Below are positions 37,178-46,767 of a stretch of DNA of 64,000 nucleotides, piece after piece (within the stretch, counting starts at the first letter, position 1; each line of letters starts with the position of its first letter). Origin of the DNA: Paenibacillus sp. TCA20 (lineage in GTDB: Bacteria; Bacillota; Bacilli; Paenibacillales; Paenibacillaceae); assembly GCF_000732325.1 (NCBI RefSeq), contig NZ_BBIW01000008.1, forward strand, positions 1 to 64,000. The letters are read 5' to 3'. The position numbers were made by a program, and so were the translations under genes. Below the pieces are notes generated by a model. It saw only the letters and a list, made by a program, of their open reading frames with translations, was not told the origin of the DNA and ran no database searches.

Positions 37178-38143
37178 ATGAAGCAGTACATTATCCGGAG
37201 GCTGCTGCAGATGATTCCGACGATGATCGGAATCACCATTATCTTGTTTGCCATAACAGCATTGGTGCCTGGAGATTTCATTACTTCACAGCAAAACCCG
37301 CAGATGACAGAAGAGAGAGCGGCTCAGCTTCGCGCAATATATGGTCTGGATAAACCCCCTGTAGAACGGTATTTCACATGGGTAGGTAATATGATTACGG
37401 GAAACATGGGTGAATCTCTTCAACATAAGCGTCCGGTAACAGATGTCATCGGCGATTATGTATGGAATTCTTTCGTTATTGCCTTTTTTAGTATGATCTT
37501 CAGCTGGATTATTGCCGTATTTACTGGTGTATTCTCTGCTAAGTTTCAATACTCATTCTTTGATAAGATGGTAACTTTGTTTGTGTTCCTATGTATGTCG
37601 CTGCCTTCCTTCTTTATTGGGCTCGTATTAATTAAGTTCGTGTCTGTAGATTTGGGATGGTTCCCTGTAGGGGGCATGAGTTCAGCAGGAGCGTCGAATA
37701 TGTCCACTTGGGATTATCTAGTTGATGTAATACATCACAGCTTCTTACCTGTATTAGTATTAACGATGCTAAGCACAGGAAGTCTGACTCGTTATTTCAG
37801 AACGAGTATGCTGGAAGTTATACGCCAGGATTATGTTCGTACAGCCCGTGCCAAGGGTTTGAAAGAGAAAACGGTTATTTTCAAGCATGCGCTTCGTAAC
37901 GCATTGCTTCCTGCCATCACAATTATGGGATTTGAGCTTCCTGGCTTGTTCGGAGGAGCCATTATCCTTGAGAAAGTATTTGTATGGCCAGGTGTTGGAC
38001 AAGTGTATATGGAATCCATTAATATGCGGGATTATCCGTTTATGCTTGGTTTTACAGTCTTCATATCGGCGTTAACCTTAGTAGGTACGCTGCTGTCGGA
38101 TGTGTTATATGGAACTGCAGATCCTAGAATAAGGTTAAAGTAG
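37178..38143 (+). CDS. oppB: Peptide ABC transporter permease (OppB type)
   Basis: A 321-aa membrane protein with about six segments, starting MKQYIIRRLLQMIPTMIGITIILF. The permease signature YVRTARAKGLKEKTVIFKHALRNALLPAITIMG (EAA loop) contacts the ATPases. AAYGLDKPP-type IYGLDKPPVERYFTWVGN is the external region common to DppB/OppB. CGGGAGGAATATT precedes the ATG. Its neighbours are the other four parts of the transporter. Confidence 0.95.
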   Translation: MKQYIIRRLLQMIPTMIGITIILFAITALVPGDFITSQQNPQMTEERAAQLRAIYGLDKPPVERYFTWVGNMITGNMGESLQHKRPVTDVIGDYVWNSFVIAFFSMIFSWIIAVFTGVFSAKFQYSFFDKMVTLFVFLCMSLPSFFIGLVLIKFVSVDLGWFPVGGMSSAGASNMSTWDYLVDVIHHSFLPVLVLTMLSTGSLTRYFRTSMLEVIRQDYVRTARAKGLKEKTVIFKHALRNALLPAITIMGFELPGLFGGAIILEKVFVWPGVGQVYMESINMRDYPFMLGFTVFISALTLVGTLLSDVLYGTADPRIRLK

Positions 38144-38155
38144 GAGGAGATTACA

Positions 38156-39079
38156 TTGTCGATTGAGGCTGCACCCTTAAAATCGAATACTCAAGTTCCT
38201 GTAAAGCAGCCGGATTCACCATGGCGCATCTCGATGCGTCGATTTACTCGCAACCGGCTCGCAGTATTAGGACTTTTCATTCTAGTATTTATGGTTGTGT
38301 TCTGTTTAGTTGGTCCTATGCTTTCTCCATACAGCTTGACCGATTATTCTGTAGCGAACAAGAACCAGCCGCCCAATGCACAGCACTGGCTTGGTACGGA
38401 TAAGCTCGGCCGCGATATTTTGCTGCGAATTATGCTAGCCGGCAGAATATCCTTATTTGTTGGATTTGTAGCAACCTTGGTTGCTGTTGTTTTGGGTTCT
38501 GTCCTAGGTGCATTAGCAGGATTTTATAGAAAATTTATAGATACGTTCATTATGCGTGTAGCTGAAATCTTTATGGCAATTCCTCAGCTTCCTTTGCTGA
38601 TCATCATGGGAGCGATCTTGTCTGACTTGAAGGTGCATCCGGATTATCGTATCTTCTTCCTGGTTCTAATTATGGGAGTCATGGGCTGGACATCCCTGTC
38701 GAGATTGGTACGTGGGCAAATTCTTTCTCTACGCGAGCAGGAATTTATGCAGGCAACCGAAGCGCTCGGACTTCGAGATGGGCGTAAAATATTCAGACAT
38801 CTAATACCAAATACAGTACCGATCATTATCGTAACATCTACTTTGCTTGTAGCAGGCATGATCTTGAGTGAATCCGCACTGAGTTATCTGGGACTTGGCG
38901 TTGTACCACCTACTCCATCTTGGGGGAACATGATAGCAGATGCCAACAGTCTGATTGAATTCCGTAAGAGACCTTGGGTCTGGATTCCACCAGGAGTTTG
39001 TATCCTGGTAACAGTAATAGGCATTAATTTGATCGGTGACGGGCTTCGTGATGCGCTCGATCCTAAAATGAAAAAGTAG
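38156..39079 (+). CDS. oppC: Peptide ABC transporter permease (OppC type)
   Basis: A 307-aa permease with an N-terminal cytoplasmic stretch, about six membrane segments, HWLGTDKLGRDILLRIMLAGR (typical of DppC/OppC) and the EAA loop EFMQATEALGLRDGRKIFRHLIPNTVPIIIV. The start is TTG 38156, after TAGGAGGAGATTACA. It is 12 bases after oppB and 12 before oppD, so all belong to one operon. Confidence 0.95.
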   Translation: MSIEAAPLKSNTQVPVKQPDSPWRISMRRFTRNRLAVLGLFILVFMVVFCLVGPMLSPYSLTDYSVANKNQPPNAQHWLGTDKLGRDILLRIMLAGRISLFVGFVATLVAVVLGSVLGALAGFYRKFIDTFIMRVAEIFMAIPQLPLLIIMGAILSDLKVHPDYRIFFLVLIMGVMGWTSLSRLVRGQILSLREQEFMQATEALGLRDGRKIFRHLIPNTVPIIIVTSTLLVAGMILSESALSYLGLGVVPPTPSWGNMIADANSLIEFRKRPWVWIPPGVCILVTVIGINLIGDGLRDALDPKMKK

Positions 39080-39091
39080 GGAGATGCGAAC

Positions 39092-40069
39092 ATGGCAAAA
39101 GAACTTGTAGAATTTCGTAACTTAAAAACGCATTTTCATACATCCGCCGGGATCGTCAAAGCCGTAGATGACGTCAGCTTTACTATACGAGAAGGCGAGA
39201 CTGTATGCGTCGTTGGAGAATCAGGGTGCGGCAAGAGTGTAACGGCGATGTCCCTCATGCGCTTGCTCGATACACCTTCTGCCGGAGGAGAAATTATGTT
39301 CGAAGGCAGAGATCTATTGAAGCTGAGCAATAATGAAATGCGCAAGCTTCGAGGCAACGAGATCTCGATAATATTCCAAGAGCCGATGTCTTCCTTGAAC
39401 CCGGTTCTCACGATCGGGGAGCAAATTAGTGAACCGCTCATGCTGCATCAGCTGCTGGATAAGAAGGAAGCACGCAAGAGAGCCATTGAGCTGATCAGTC
39501 TTGTTGGCATTCCACGTCCTGAGGTAATTGTAGACTCCTACCCTCATGAACTGAGTGGAGGCATGCGTCAGCGGGTTATGATTGCAATTGCTCTCAGTTG
39601 TAATCCGAAGCTGCTCATTGCAGATGAGCCGACTACAGCACTTGATGTTACGATCCAAGCTCAGATTCTTGATCTAATGCGGGACATTAAAGAGAAGTTC
39701 AACACTTCAATCATGCTCATTACGCATGATCTTGGCGTTGTAGCCGAAATGGCAGATTACGTTGTCGTTATGTATGCTGGTAAAGTCATTGAGGAAGCTT
39801 CCGTATATGAGCTGTTCAGAGAACCGAAGCACCCTTATACCAAGGGATTACTTAAAGCAAAGCCAATTATTAACCAAAGACAAGAGCGCCTCTACTCTAT
39901 ACCAGGCCAGGTACCTAATCCTGTAGACTTGGAGAATAACTGTCACTTCCATGATCGCTGTGAGTTCTGCATGAGCATTTGCCGTGAGAAGGAGCCGCCG
40001 CTTCGGAAGAATGAGCAAGGACATAAAGTGGCTTGCTGGCTGTACGAGGAGGAGGCGAAGGTACGATGA
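39092..40069 (+). CDS. oppD: Peptide ABC transporter ATPase (OppD type)
   Basis: A 325-aa ATPase with Walker [12 protein letters not shown], signature [15 protein letters not shown], Walker [15 protein letters not shown] and the switch histidine in LITHDLG. The C-terminal oligopeptide extension holds conserved cysteines ([15 protein letters not shown]), a likely iron-sulfur or metal site known from OppD/OppF. The stop overlaps the oppF start (ATGA). Confidence 0.96.
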   Translation: MAKELVEFRNLKTHFHTSAGIVKAVDDVSFTIREGETVCVVGESGCGKSVTAMSLMRLLDTPSAGGEIMFEGRDLLKLSNNEMRKLRGNEISIIFQEPMSSLNPVLTIGEQISEPLMLHQLLDKKEARKRAIELISLVGIPRPEVIVDSYPHELSGGMRQRVMIAIALSCNPKLLIADEPTTALDVTIQAQILDLMRDIKEKFNTSIMLITHDLGVVAEMADYVVVMYAGKVIEEASVYELFREPKHPYTKGLLKAKPIINQRQERLYSIPGQVPNPVDLENNCHFHDRCEFCMSICREKEPPLRKNEQGHKVACWLYEEEAKVR

Positions 40070-41079
40070 CAGAAGTAACTAGTGCGACAGTAACTGAAGC
40101 AAGACTAAGTCATTTAGCAGAACCGCTTATGGAGGTCAAAAACCTCAAGAAGTACTTTCCGATCACAGGCGGTGTTTTTCAGCGCCATGTGGGGGATGTA
40201 AAGGCGGTAGATGATGTATCATTTACGATCTATAGAGGGGAATCCTTCGGACTAGTCGGCGAGTCTGGCTGCGGCAAGAGTACGATCGGCAGAACCATTC
40301 TTCGTCTGTTGGAGAAAACAGAGGGAAGTGTTCTTTTTAAAGGTCAGGACATCCATAAGCTGTCTAAGCAGCAGCTAAGAAGCATCCGTCCACAGATGCA
40401 GATTGTATTTCAAGACCCGTTCAGCTCCCTGAATCCACGGATTAAAGTTGGAGAAGCGATTGGCGAGGCGCTGCTGGATCATAAGCTGATTCCCAAAAAA
40501 GAGCTTCGGGAGCGTGTAGAAGAAATTCTTCGTATCTGTGGTCTGTCGAGCTACCATTACAATCGTTTCCCGCATGAATTCTCAGGCGGTCAGCGTCAGC
40601 GTATCGGTATAGCGCGCGCGCTCATCCTTAATCCTGATTTTATTGTGGCGGACGAGCCTGTATCTGCTCTGGACGTATCGATCCAGGCTCAGATCATTAA
40701 CTTGCTGAGTGATCTGCAGGCAGAGAAACAGCTCACTTATTTGTTCATATCCCATGATCTTAGTGTTGTCGAGCACTTGTGCAACCGAATCGGAGTGATG
40801 TATCTGGGATCGATGGTAGAGATGGCCAGTAAGGATGATCTATTCCAGAATCCACTGCATCCTTACACCAAAGCACTGCTGTCAGCTGTACCGATTCCAG
40901 ATCCGACGATTAAACGGGAGAGAATTGTGCTGAAAGGCGATATCCCTAGCCCGGCGAATCCGCCTTCGGGCTGCAAGTTCCATACCCGCTGCCCGCTCGC
41001 TTCGGATATTTGCAAGCAGGAAATTCCAGAGTACCGCAACATGGGTAATGATCACTATGTCGCTTGCCATTTTGCATAA
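40066..41079 (+). CDS. oppF: Peptide ABC transporter ATPase (OppF type)
   Basis: A 337-aa partner ATPase: Walker [12 protein letters not shown], signature FSGGQRQRIGIARAL, Walker B FIVADEPVSALDVS and switch FISHDLS. LKKYFPITGGVFQRHVGDVKAV is typical for OppF. The C-terminal GCKFHTRCPLASDIC matches the cysteine cluster of OppD. ATG 40066 overlaps the oppD stop by 4 bases. The frame continues upstream inside oppD but has no better start. Confidence 0.96.
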   Translation: MTEVTSATVTEARLSHLAEPLMEVKNLKKYFPITGGVFQRHVGDVKAVDDVSFTIYRGESFGLVGESGCGKSTIGRTILRLLEKTEGSVLFKGQDIHKLSKQQLRSIRPQMQIVFQDPFSSLNPRIKVGEAIGEALLDHKLIPKKELRERVEEILRICGLSSYHYNRFPHEFSGGQRQRIGIARALILNPDFIVADEPVSALDVSIQAQIINLLSDLQAEKQLTYLFISHDLSVVEHLCNRIGVMYLGSMVEMASKDDLFQNPLHPYTKALLSAVPIPDPTIKRERIVLKGDIPSPANPPSGCKFHTRCPLASDICKQEIPEYRNMGNDHYVACHFA

Positions 41080-41469
41080 ATAACGTCAAAAGTGTGGATT
41101 TGGGGTCCTGCTTGTGTACGGATAATATCATATGTTTGATTGCTCAGGAGCATCATTTCCATATCCGTTAGGGTAGAGGGGAGGGTGCTTCTTTTTTGTT
41201 TTTTTATTGGATTATATGGAAGCAGGGCCAAGGGAGGACCAATGAATCAAGATGTATAGTTTCATAAAAAGCAGGCATTTATGAAGGAGTAAGAAATTGG
41301 AATGAAAAAAAGAGAAAAAAATTTAAAAAAATGCAGACAAAATTGTCATTTCATACGTCTATATATATAGAAGTGTTTAATAAGAACTATAACGAAGGTC
41401 ATTTACATAGAAGATAGCAACATCAACATATGAAATGCGGCAAATTCAGGAGAATGGAGGACAAGCTAT
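41080..41469 (+). other. Intergenic region oppF to DD-carboxypeptidase
   Basis: 390 bp. A weak stem with AGCATC/GGGTGCT ends in a long T-rich tract (41186-41206) and may be the opp operon terminator. An A-rich stretch follows, then a possible promoter TTGTCA-17-TATAGA (41343-41371). No coding frame of note. Confidence 0.45.
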
Positions 41470-42402
41470 ATGAAAAAATGGATCCTGCGAAGCAGTGCTA
41501 TAGTCGTTATTCTTGCGCTGTTTGTGATTATCATCAGACCAGGCATATTAGTAGGTAAGCCTGCCATTCAATCGAATGCTGCACTGTTGATGGACGTAAA
41601 TACAGGGAAAGTCATTATGAATATGAACGGTGATGTTCCGTTGCCAACAGGAAGTATTACCAAATTGATGGCCCAGCTGATTATTATGGATGAGCTCTCC
41701 GCAGGACATATTTCCTGGGAGGATCAAGTTGAAATCAGCCAAAATGCCAGCGAAGTAGAAGGGCAGCAGGTGGCGCTTCACCCTGGAGATCAAGTTACAG
41801 TAAGAGAGCTGCTTGAAGTTGTATCGGTATATTCGGCGAATGATGCGATTGTTGCTCTTGCTGAGCACGCCTTAGGATCTGAGGATGTATTCATTGATCG
41901 AATGAATGACAAGGCCAAGGAATTAGGGCTCTCGGTCCATACTATATATCATAATGTGACAGGCAATACTTCCTCGGCAGGCGGCCCTACAGACAATTAT
42001 ATGACCGCCAGTGATATTGCGTTATTATCAGCCCATCTCATCCAAGAGCATCCGGAAATTTTGAAGATGGCAAGTCGTCCACAGGTTGAATTAAGGGGTA
42101 AAGGACTCTACATGAGCAATACCAACTGGATGCTGGAAGAGATCAGCGGACCTTATTCCTATGAAGGGGTAGATGGCCTCAGAACGGGCTATACAGAGGA
42201 AGCCGGATATTGCTATGCCGGTACGGCCGAGCAGAACGGTCAGCGGCTAGTTGCAGTCGTGCTTGGTGCAGAATCACAGGAACAACGATTTAACGAAGCT
42301 AGGGATTTGCTGAACTACGGATACTCACACGGATACACGACGGGAGGCTGGCATAAGCAGTGGGCATTGGCACTGCGGCAGGCCGTCGATCGAACCATAT
42401 AA
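41470..42402 (+). CDS. D-alanyl-D-alanine carboxypeptidase, S11 family
   Basis: A 310-aa penicillin-binding carboxypeptidase with one N-terminal membrane segment or uncleaved signal (residues ~7-27). The catalytic Ser-Lys pair is in TGSITK, the second motif is SAN (VVSVYSANDAI), and the third motif is RTG (DGLRTGYTEEAG) instead of the usual KTG. It would trim the terminal D-Ala of peptidoglycan stems. The gene is shorter than DacF/DacA (~380 aa) since it lacks the C-terminal beta domain and amphipathic anchor. GGAGAATGGAGGACAAGCTAT precedes ATG, so the ribosome site is at a normal distance. Confidence 0.9.
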   Translation: MKKWILRSSAIVVILALFVIIIRPGILVGKPAIQSNAALLMDVNTGKVIMNMNGDVPLPTGSITKLMAQLIIMDELSAGHISWEDQVEISQNASEVEGQQVALHPGDQVTVRELLEVVSVYSANDAIVALAEHALGSEDVFIDRMNDKAKELGLSVHTIYHNVTGNTSSAGGPTDNYMTASDIALLSAHLIQEHPEILKMASRPQVELRGKGLYMSNTNWMLEEISGPYSYEGVDGLRTGYTEEAGYCYAGTAEQNGQRLVAVVLGAESQEQRFNEARDLLNYGYSHGYTTGGWHKQWALALRQAVDRTI

Positions 42403-42480
42403 CTTTATTGTAACTTTTTTTGATTTTAGCTGATAACAGGATTGATAAAACAGCCGTTGCAATAGAACGGCCTGAGTAAG

Positions 42481-42570
42481 GAATAGCGAGGAATAGCGAG
42501 AAAGAGAAGAAAAGAGCAGGGAAGAGCAGGGAAGAGCAGGGAAGAGCAGGGAAGAGCAGGGAAGAGCAGG
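42481..42570. repeat. 10-bp tandem repeat array
   Basis: Nine 10-bp units in register. GAATAGCGAG occurs twice (42481-42500), then AAAGAGAAGA, AAAGAGCAGG and GAAGAGCAGG five times (42521-42570). The plus strand is almost pure purine. The last copy forms the left arm of the terminator that follows. Confidence 0.92.
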
Positions 42571-42600
42571 GAGTCACAGCCGCCTCGCTCTTTTTTTATT
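42563..42600 (+). terminator. Terminator after the DD-carboxypeptidase
   Basis: AGAGCAGGG and CCTCGCTCT form a stem with one mismatch and a 10-12-base loop, followed by TTTTTTTATTTTT. Its left arm is the last tandem-repeat copy. The remaining 42601-42786 is AT-rich, with no clear promoter for the MFS gene. Confidence 0.7.
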
Positions 42601-42786
42601 TTTGGCAAAGTGAGCTGAGAGGGTTCAAGTTACAATATATATCTTTAGAAGCAAAACTAACCTCAATATATGTTTATAGTTACATAATTTTTTCTTTACT
42701 TTTAAATTTATAGGCGTATGATAATAATTGACTCTTGGGTTAATTATAGGCCTTGAGTTGTAATCCTGGGTCTCGGAGGGATATGG

Positions 42787-44382
42787 ATGAAAAAGCAATT
42801 ACAATGGCCGCTAATTATTTTTGCGGTCGGTGTGTTCATGGCTGCCTTGGATAATGGCATTATTACTTCCTCTTTAACAACACTAAACGCTTCATTCGGT
42901 GTATCACCGAACTGGGGAGCATGGACCATCACTTTATATACACTAGGGCTCGCCATAAGTGTACCGATTGCAGGCAAGCTGTCGGACCGATACGGGCGGA
43001 AGAAGCTGTTTATGATTGAGGTGGCCTTATTCGGGCTTGGATCATTACTCGTTGCATTGAGCCCAAACTTCATATTGTTCTTGGGTGCCAGACTAATTCA
43101 GGCTTTAGGAGGCGGCGGAATATTCATTATTGCAAGCTCTTATGTGCTCAGTACCTATCCTAAAGAGAAACAAGGCGGGGCACTAGGGATGCTCGGTGCG
43201 ATGAATGGAGTAGCTGCCGTACTGGGGCCTAATGTCGGTTCTCTGCTGCTTCAGCTCACGGGTAACTGGCACTGGTTGTTTCTCATTAATGTGCCTATTG
43301 CGATATTTCTACTATTTCTCGGCTACAGATTCATTCATGAGGAGCAGGAGCTGAGCACAGCGAAGATGGATTGGATCGGTGTCAGTCTGCTCTCCTTAGG
43401 GGTACTCGGTGTCATGTTCAGCTTCACGAACCTGGAAGGAGTCAGCCTATTGACCAGCATGGGCGAGCCTGGATTTTATGGATATTTTGCTGGCGGGTTA
43501 ATCATGCTGATTCTATTTTATTTTTGGGAGAAAAGAATGGAGCTTCAAGGAGCAAGTCCGGTCATTTCCACGCAAATGCTGCGAGTGCCGTCCTTTTTAT
43601 GGACCCTGCTCATCGCCTTTTTTTCGGGTGCGATCCTGGCGTCTGTCATTTTCATTCCGGGATTCGTGGAGCAGTATCTTGGTGTATCCAGCACGGCATC
43701 CGGGTATTGGTTTACTCCGCTCGCCCTCGCTGCTGGTGTCGGTTCAGCGCTCGGCGGGATGTATGTAGATCGCAAAGGGTCGATCTGGACTCTAGCGGTA
43801 GCTGGTTTAATAAGTGCGTTTGGCTTCCTTCTATTTGCTCTATGGGTCGACAGCTTATGGGAAATGGTCGTTTCAAGCCTGTTTGTCGGGCTTGGATTTA
43901 GTGTGATGCTGGGAGCGCCGGTCAATGTGCTCATTACCGAGGATGCCAAGGACTCAGAACGCGGCATTGCACTTGCAACCAGTTCTTTATTCAGGCAGAT
44001 GGCGATGGCCATTGCACCAACGGTCTTTGCCGGCTTTCTTGCTCGTTCCTTCTCAAGCTTCGGTGCCAACATAGAGGCTAGTTTTGCAGAAGAGGGGATT
44101 CAGGCAGATCCCGCTATCCTGCAGCAATATATGGGAGAAACGCAGTCGGCTTCAACCGATGTGAATTCCATTCGTGAAGCCTTCGCTTCCATTCCGGATA
44201 CCTCCATATCGGATGCATTAACACAGGCACTTGAACTGACGGTGAACCAAGGGTACAGCCGATTATTCTGGTCCGCTTTGATCTTCAGTGTTCTTACGGC
44301 AGCAGCCTCACTGGTGACGGGAAAGATACGCAGCAAGAAGAGAAGTCAAAGGGAGCAGAGCACACAGACATCTCATCTGTAA
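42787..44382 (+). CDS. MFS multidrug transporter, DHA2 (14-TM) type
   Basis: A 531-aa, very hydrophobic transporter with about 14 predicted segments. Motif A is GKLSDRYGRKK in the loop after segment 2, and the motif-C-like GAMNGVAAVLGPNVGSLL lies in segment 5, typical of drug:H+ antiporters. A long loop (about residues 420-480) precedes the last segment. The substrate is unknown; no regulator gene is adjacent. TCGGAGGGATATGG precedes ATG 42787. Confidence 0.9.
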   Translation: MKKQLQWPLIIFAVGVFMAALDNGIITSSLTTLNASFGVSPNWGAWTITLYTLGLAISVPIAGKLSDRYGRKKLFMIEVALFGLGSLLVALSPNFILFLGARLIQALGGGGIFIIASSYVLSTYPKEKQGGALGMLGAMNGVAAVLGPNVGSLLLQLTGNWHWLFLINVPIAIFLLFLGYRFIHEEQELSTAKMDWIGVSLLSLGVLGVMFSFTNLEGVSLLTSMGEPGFYGYFAGGLIMLILFYFWEKRMELQGASPVISTQMLRVPSFLWTLLIAFFSGAILASVIFIPGFVEQYLGVSSTASGYWFTPLALAAGVGSALGGMYVDRKGSIWTLAVAGLISAFGFLLFALWVDSLWEMVVSSLFVGLGFSVMLGAPVNVLITEDAKDSERGIALATSSLFRQMAMAIAPTVFAGFLARSFSSFGANIEASFAEEGIQADPAILQQYMGETQSASTDVNSIREAFASIPDTSISDALTQALELTVNQGYSRLFWSALIFSVLTAAASLVTGKIRSKKRSQREQSTQTSHL

Positions 44383-44401
44383 TAAATATTGAAAACGTTA
44401 G

Positions 44402-44438
44402 AGAAGAAGCTCTTTCCGCGTGAAGGGCTTCTTCTTTG
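44402..44438 (+). terminator. MFS gene terminator
   Basis: AGAAGAAGC / GCTTCTTCT stem with a partly paired interior and TTTG, 19 bp after the stop. Confidence 0.75.
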
Positions 44439-44638
44439 ACTAAATATGACAATTTGCAGCAAGCCTAACTTCTGATTATTATGGTAATATAGCAAAATGT
44501 ACAAGTTGCAGGATGAAAAATAATAGGCCATCATAATAGAGGGATACATTCTAAGCCAGAATGTGCCGAAAATAATACTGTTATGACGTTGCTTTCACAT
44601 AAGACGAATCTACAAATCTAACAGAGAAGGAATGAACT

Positions 44639-45736
44639 ATGAGATCTAGAAGCAGAAACAGGCATCGTAGAAAGAGGAGAGGAAGAGGCTTACTCATCAC
44701 CCTCCTGACTCTTGTCGTTGTAGTCGCGGTCGCTTATCCGTTCCGTCAACAGATTGCTATAGCCGCATTTGATCTATTCTTATCAGGCACGGTCGAGAAC
44801 CAGCTTGAAAAATCATATAAACCATCTGGGAGTGCCAGCGCAGAGCCTGTTGTATATCAGGATGAGCCCTTCTCTGTACTCCTGTTAGGCACGGATGCAA
44901 GACCGTATGAGAAGACCCGCGGACGTTCAGACACCGTCATTTACGCTGTGGTCCGTCCTCAGGAATCCCGGGTACTGCTCGTCTCTATTCCACGCGACAC
45001 TTATGTGGAGATTGTAGGACATGATGCAGATGAGAACGGCATGAATGATTACGATAAGCTGACCCATGCTTTTGCCTTTGGCGAAGAGGAGATGGCGATC
45101 AACACGGTTGAGAATTTCCTCGGGTATGAGGTGAATAATTACGCAACGGTCAACTTTATGGCTATTCAACAGGTTGTTGATGCTATCGGCGGCGTAGAGC
45201 TTCCGATCACGGAAGATATCGTTAATAAAAATCCGAATCATGTGCAATTTACTATCGAAGGCGGTAAACCAATATACAGTGGCGAAGAGGCATTATACTA
45301 TATCCGTTACCGCGAAGATAGTGATTTTAAACGTGCAGAAAGACAGCAGATTTTCTTGAATGCGGTAGCCAACCGCATGTTGAATGTGAATCAGATTTCC
45401 CAAATTCCAGAGCTGTTTGATATTATGGGAGAGAATTTCCAGACGGATCTGCATCCAACATCTATAATTAACCTTGCCAAGCAGGTTCTTACACAAGGCA
45501 ACCCAGAAATTTTAAGTTTCACGATGATGGGTGAAGGGGTAAGAAAGGATGACGGTATATTCTATACCGAAGTCGACGAGAAATATTATGAGTATTCGAA
45601 AGAAATGATCGCAAACTGGCTCGATCCGAATACGACGGAAGAAACACTGCTCAAGCCGGAGGATTTTAACAAAGAAGACGAAACCGAGAGCGATGTTACA
45701 GAGAGCAACGAAACCGTATCTTCTCAATCTCAATAA
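44639..45736 (+). CDS. LytR-CpsA-Psr family cell-wall ligase
   Basis: A 365-aa membrane-anchored protein: a very basic N-terminus (RSRSRNRHRRKRRGRG), one membrane segment (residues ~17-35), then the LCP domain with FSVLLLGTDARPYEKTRGRSDTVIYAV, VSIPRDTYVEI and YIRYREDSDFKRAERQQIFL, where the Arg and Asp residues bind the polyprenyl pyrophosphate. These proteins attach teichoic acids or other polymers to peptidoglycan. The C-terminus is acidic and Ser/Thr-rich. An AGAGAAGGAATGAACT ribosome site precedes ATG 44639. Confidence 0.94.
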   Translation: MRSRSRNRHRRKRRGRGLLITLLTLVVVVAVAYPFRQQIAIAAFDLFLSGTVENQLEKSYKPSGSASAEPVVYQDEPFSVLLLGTDARPYEKTRGRSDTVIYAVVRPQESRVLLVSIPRDTYVEIVGHDADENGMNDYDKLTHAFAFGEEEMAINTVENFLGYEVNNYATVNFMAIQQVVDAIGGVELPITEDIVNKNPNHVQFTIEGGKPIYSGEEALYYIRYREDSDFKRAERQQIFLNAVANRMLNVNQISQIPELFDIMGENFQTDLHPTSIINLAKQVLTQGNPEILSFTMMGEGVRKDDGIFYTEVDEKYYEYSKEMIANWLDPNTTEETLLKPEDFNKEDETESDVTESNETVSSQSQ

Positions 45737-45750
45737 CATAGACGTACGAC

Positions 45751-45795
45751 AATCAGCACTGACGACATTCTTTTAGTCGGGTGCTGATTTTGTTG
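45751..45795 (+). terminator. LCP gene terminator
   Basis: AATCAGCAC / GTGCTGATT stem with an inner GAC/GTC, followed by TTGTTG; 15 bp after the stop. Confidence 0.75.
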
Positions 45796-45894
45796 TCTTA
45801 TATGAATATAATGGAATAAGAAGTTATTTTTCGCAAAATCCCATACTAATGGGTTGTTCTCATAATTGTGTGTAAAGAGGAGGAATAACTCGAT

Positions 45895-46329
45895 ATGAAT
45901 ATTGCTTTTTTCTTGCTTCCGAAACAAGAGGTGGCGACAGTAACCTCGGATGCAACGCTCAGACAGACCCTTGAACGGATGGAATATCACAGATTTACAG
46001 CGGTACCGATTCTCAGCAAGGACGGTAAGTACGAAGGTACGGTGACAGAGGGAGACCTGCTGTGGCATATGAAGAATTCCAGAGGAGAGATTACATTTGA
46101 AAACGCTTCAAAATATGTGCTGAAGGATGTACCCTTGCGCTTACATATCAAGCCTGTATCGATTGATGCCAACATGGAGGATTTGATCAAGCTGGCGAAG
46201 GTTCAGAATTTTGTTCCTGTCGTGGATGATATGCAGCGGTTCATCGGGATCGTACGACGGAGCCAGATTATTGAGTATTGTGAAGATGTCATGTCTAGAG
46301 GTTCTGTGAAATCTGATGCAAATTTATAA
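45895..46329 (+). CDS. CBS-domain pair protein
   Basis: A 144-aa protein made of two CBS motifs and little else: VATVTSDATLRQTLERMEYHRFTAVPIL...YEGTVTEGDLL and LRLHIKPVSIDANMEDLIKLAKVQNFVPVVDDMQRFIGIVRRSQIIEYC. CBS pairs bind adenine nucleotides. The RLHI....D pattern and size are like B. subtilis DarB (YkuL), which binds cyclic di-AMP, and the c-di-AMP phosphodiesterase gene gdpP is 1.8 kb downstream; a c-di-AMP sensor role is therefore possible but is inference. AAGAGGAGGAATAACTCGAT precedes ATG. Confidence 0.88.
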   Translation: MNIAFFLLPKQEVATVTSDATLRQTLERMEYHRFTAVPILSKDGKYEGTVTEGDLLWHMKNSRGEITFENASKYVLKDVPLRLHIKPVSIDANMEDLIKLAKVQNFVPVVDDMQRFIGIVRRSQIIEYCEDVMSRGSVKSDANL

Positions 46330-46453
46330 CTAGCAGGCATATTCATTAGAGATTGACTACATCCTATAAGCTGTAGGACCGCGGGTCGCCTTTTTATGGA
46401 TATTCCCTTATGCTATAATGGAGAATAAAGCATTTTACGGGAGTGTGACGAGC

Positions 46454-46762
46454 ATGAGCATGCCAAAAGAACTAGATGTCGCAAAGCGCGCAAAAGTGAT
46501 TGAATGGCTCAAAACCGAAGTGCTGGATCAAGTGTCACGATTGTTCAAGGCTCTATGGGAAGGAAGCAACGCTCGAATCAGTGACAGCCTTGCGAGTCTT
46601 ATCATGAGCAGCTATATTCTTGGACGGAGGCTCGGCATATCGTTTAAAGATATGGATGACCTGCTCGTTGACAAGCTCAAGAAACACAAGAAGGAAGGTC
46701 ACCAGCTTGAGGACTGGTACCAGGACATTTCCGCTCTCGAAGACCATATGCGTAAGAGGTGA
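46454..46762 (+). CDS. MazG-like family protein
   Basis: A 102-aa small helical protein (MSMPKELDVAKRAKVIEWLKTEVLDQVSRLFKALWEGSNARISDSLASLIMSSYILGRRLG) resembling the short MazG-like proteins encoded ahead of yybS in Bacillales. Full MazG nucleotide pyrophosphatases carry an EExxE metal motif, and I do not see this motif clearly here, so the activity is doubtful. Start ATG 46454 with GGGAGTG upstream; the upstream ATG at 46418 lacks a ribosome site. yybS begins 5 bases after the stop. Confidence 0.75.
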   Translation: MSMPKELDVAKRAKVIEWLKTEVLDQVSRLFKALWEGSNARISDSLASLIMSSYILGRRLGISFKDMDDLLVDKLKKHKKEGHQLEDWYQDISALEDHMRKR

Positions 46763-46767
46763 ACATT

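Noticed and set aside
42481..42570. Possible CRISPR array
   Set aside because: The 10-bp units are contiguous with no spacers, and no cas genes are present.
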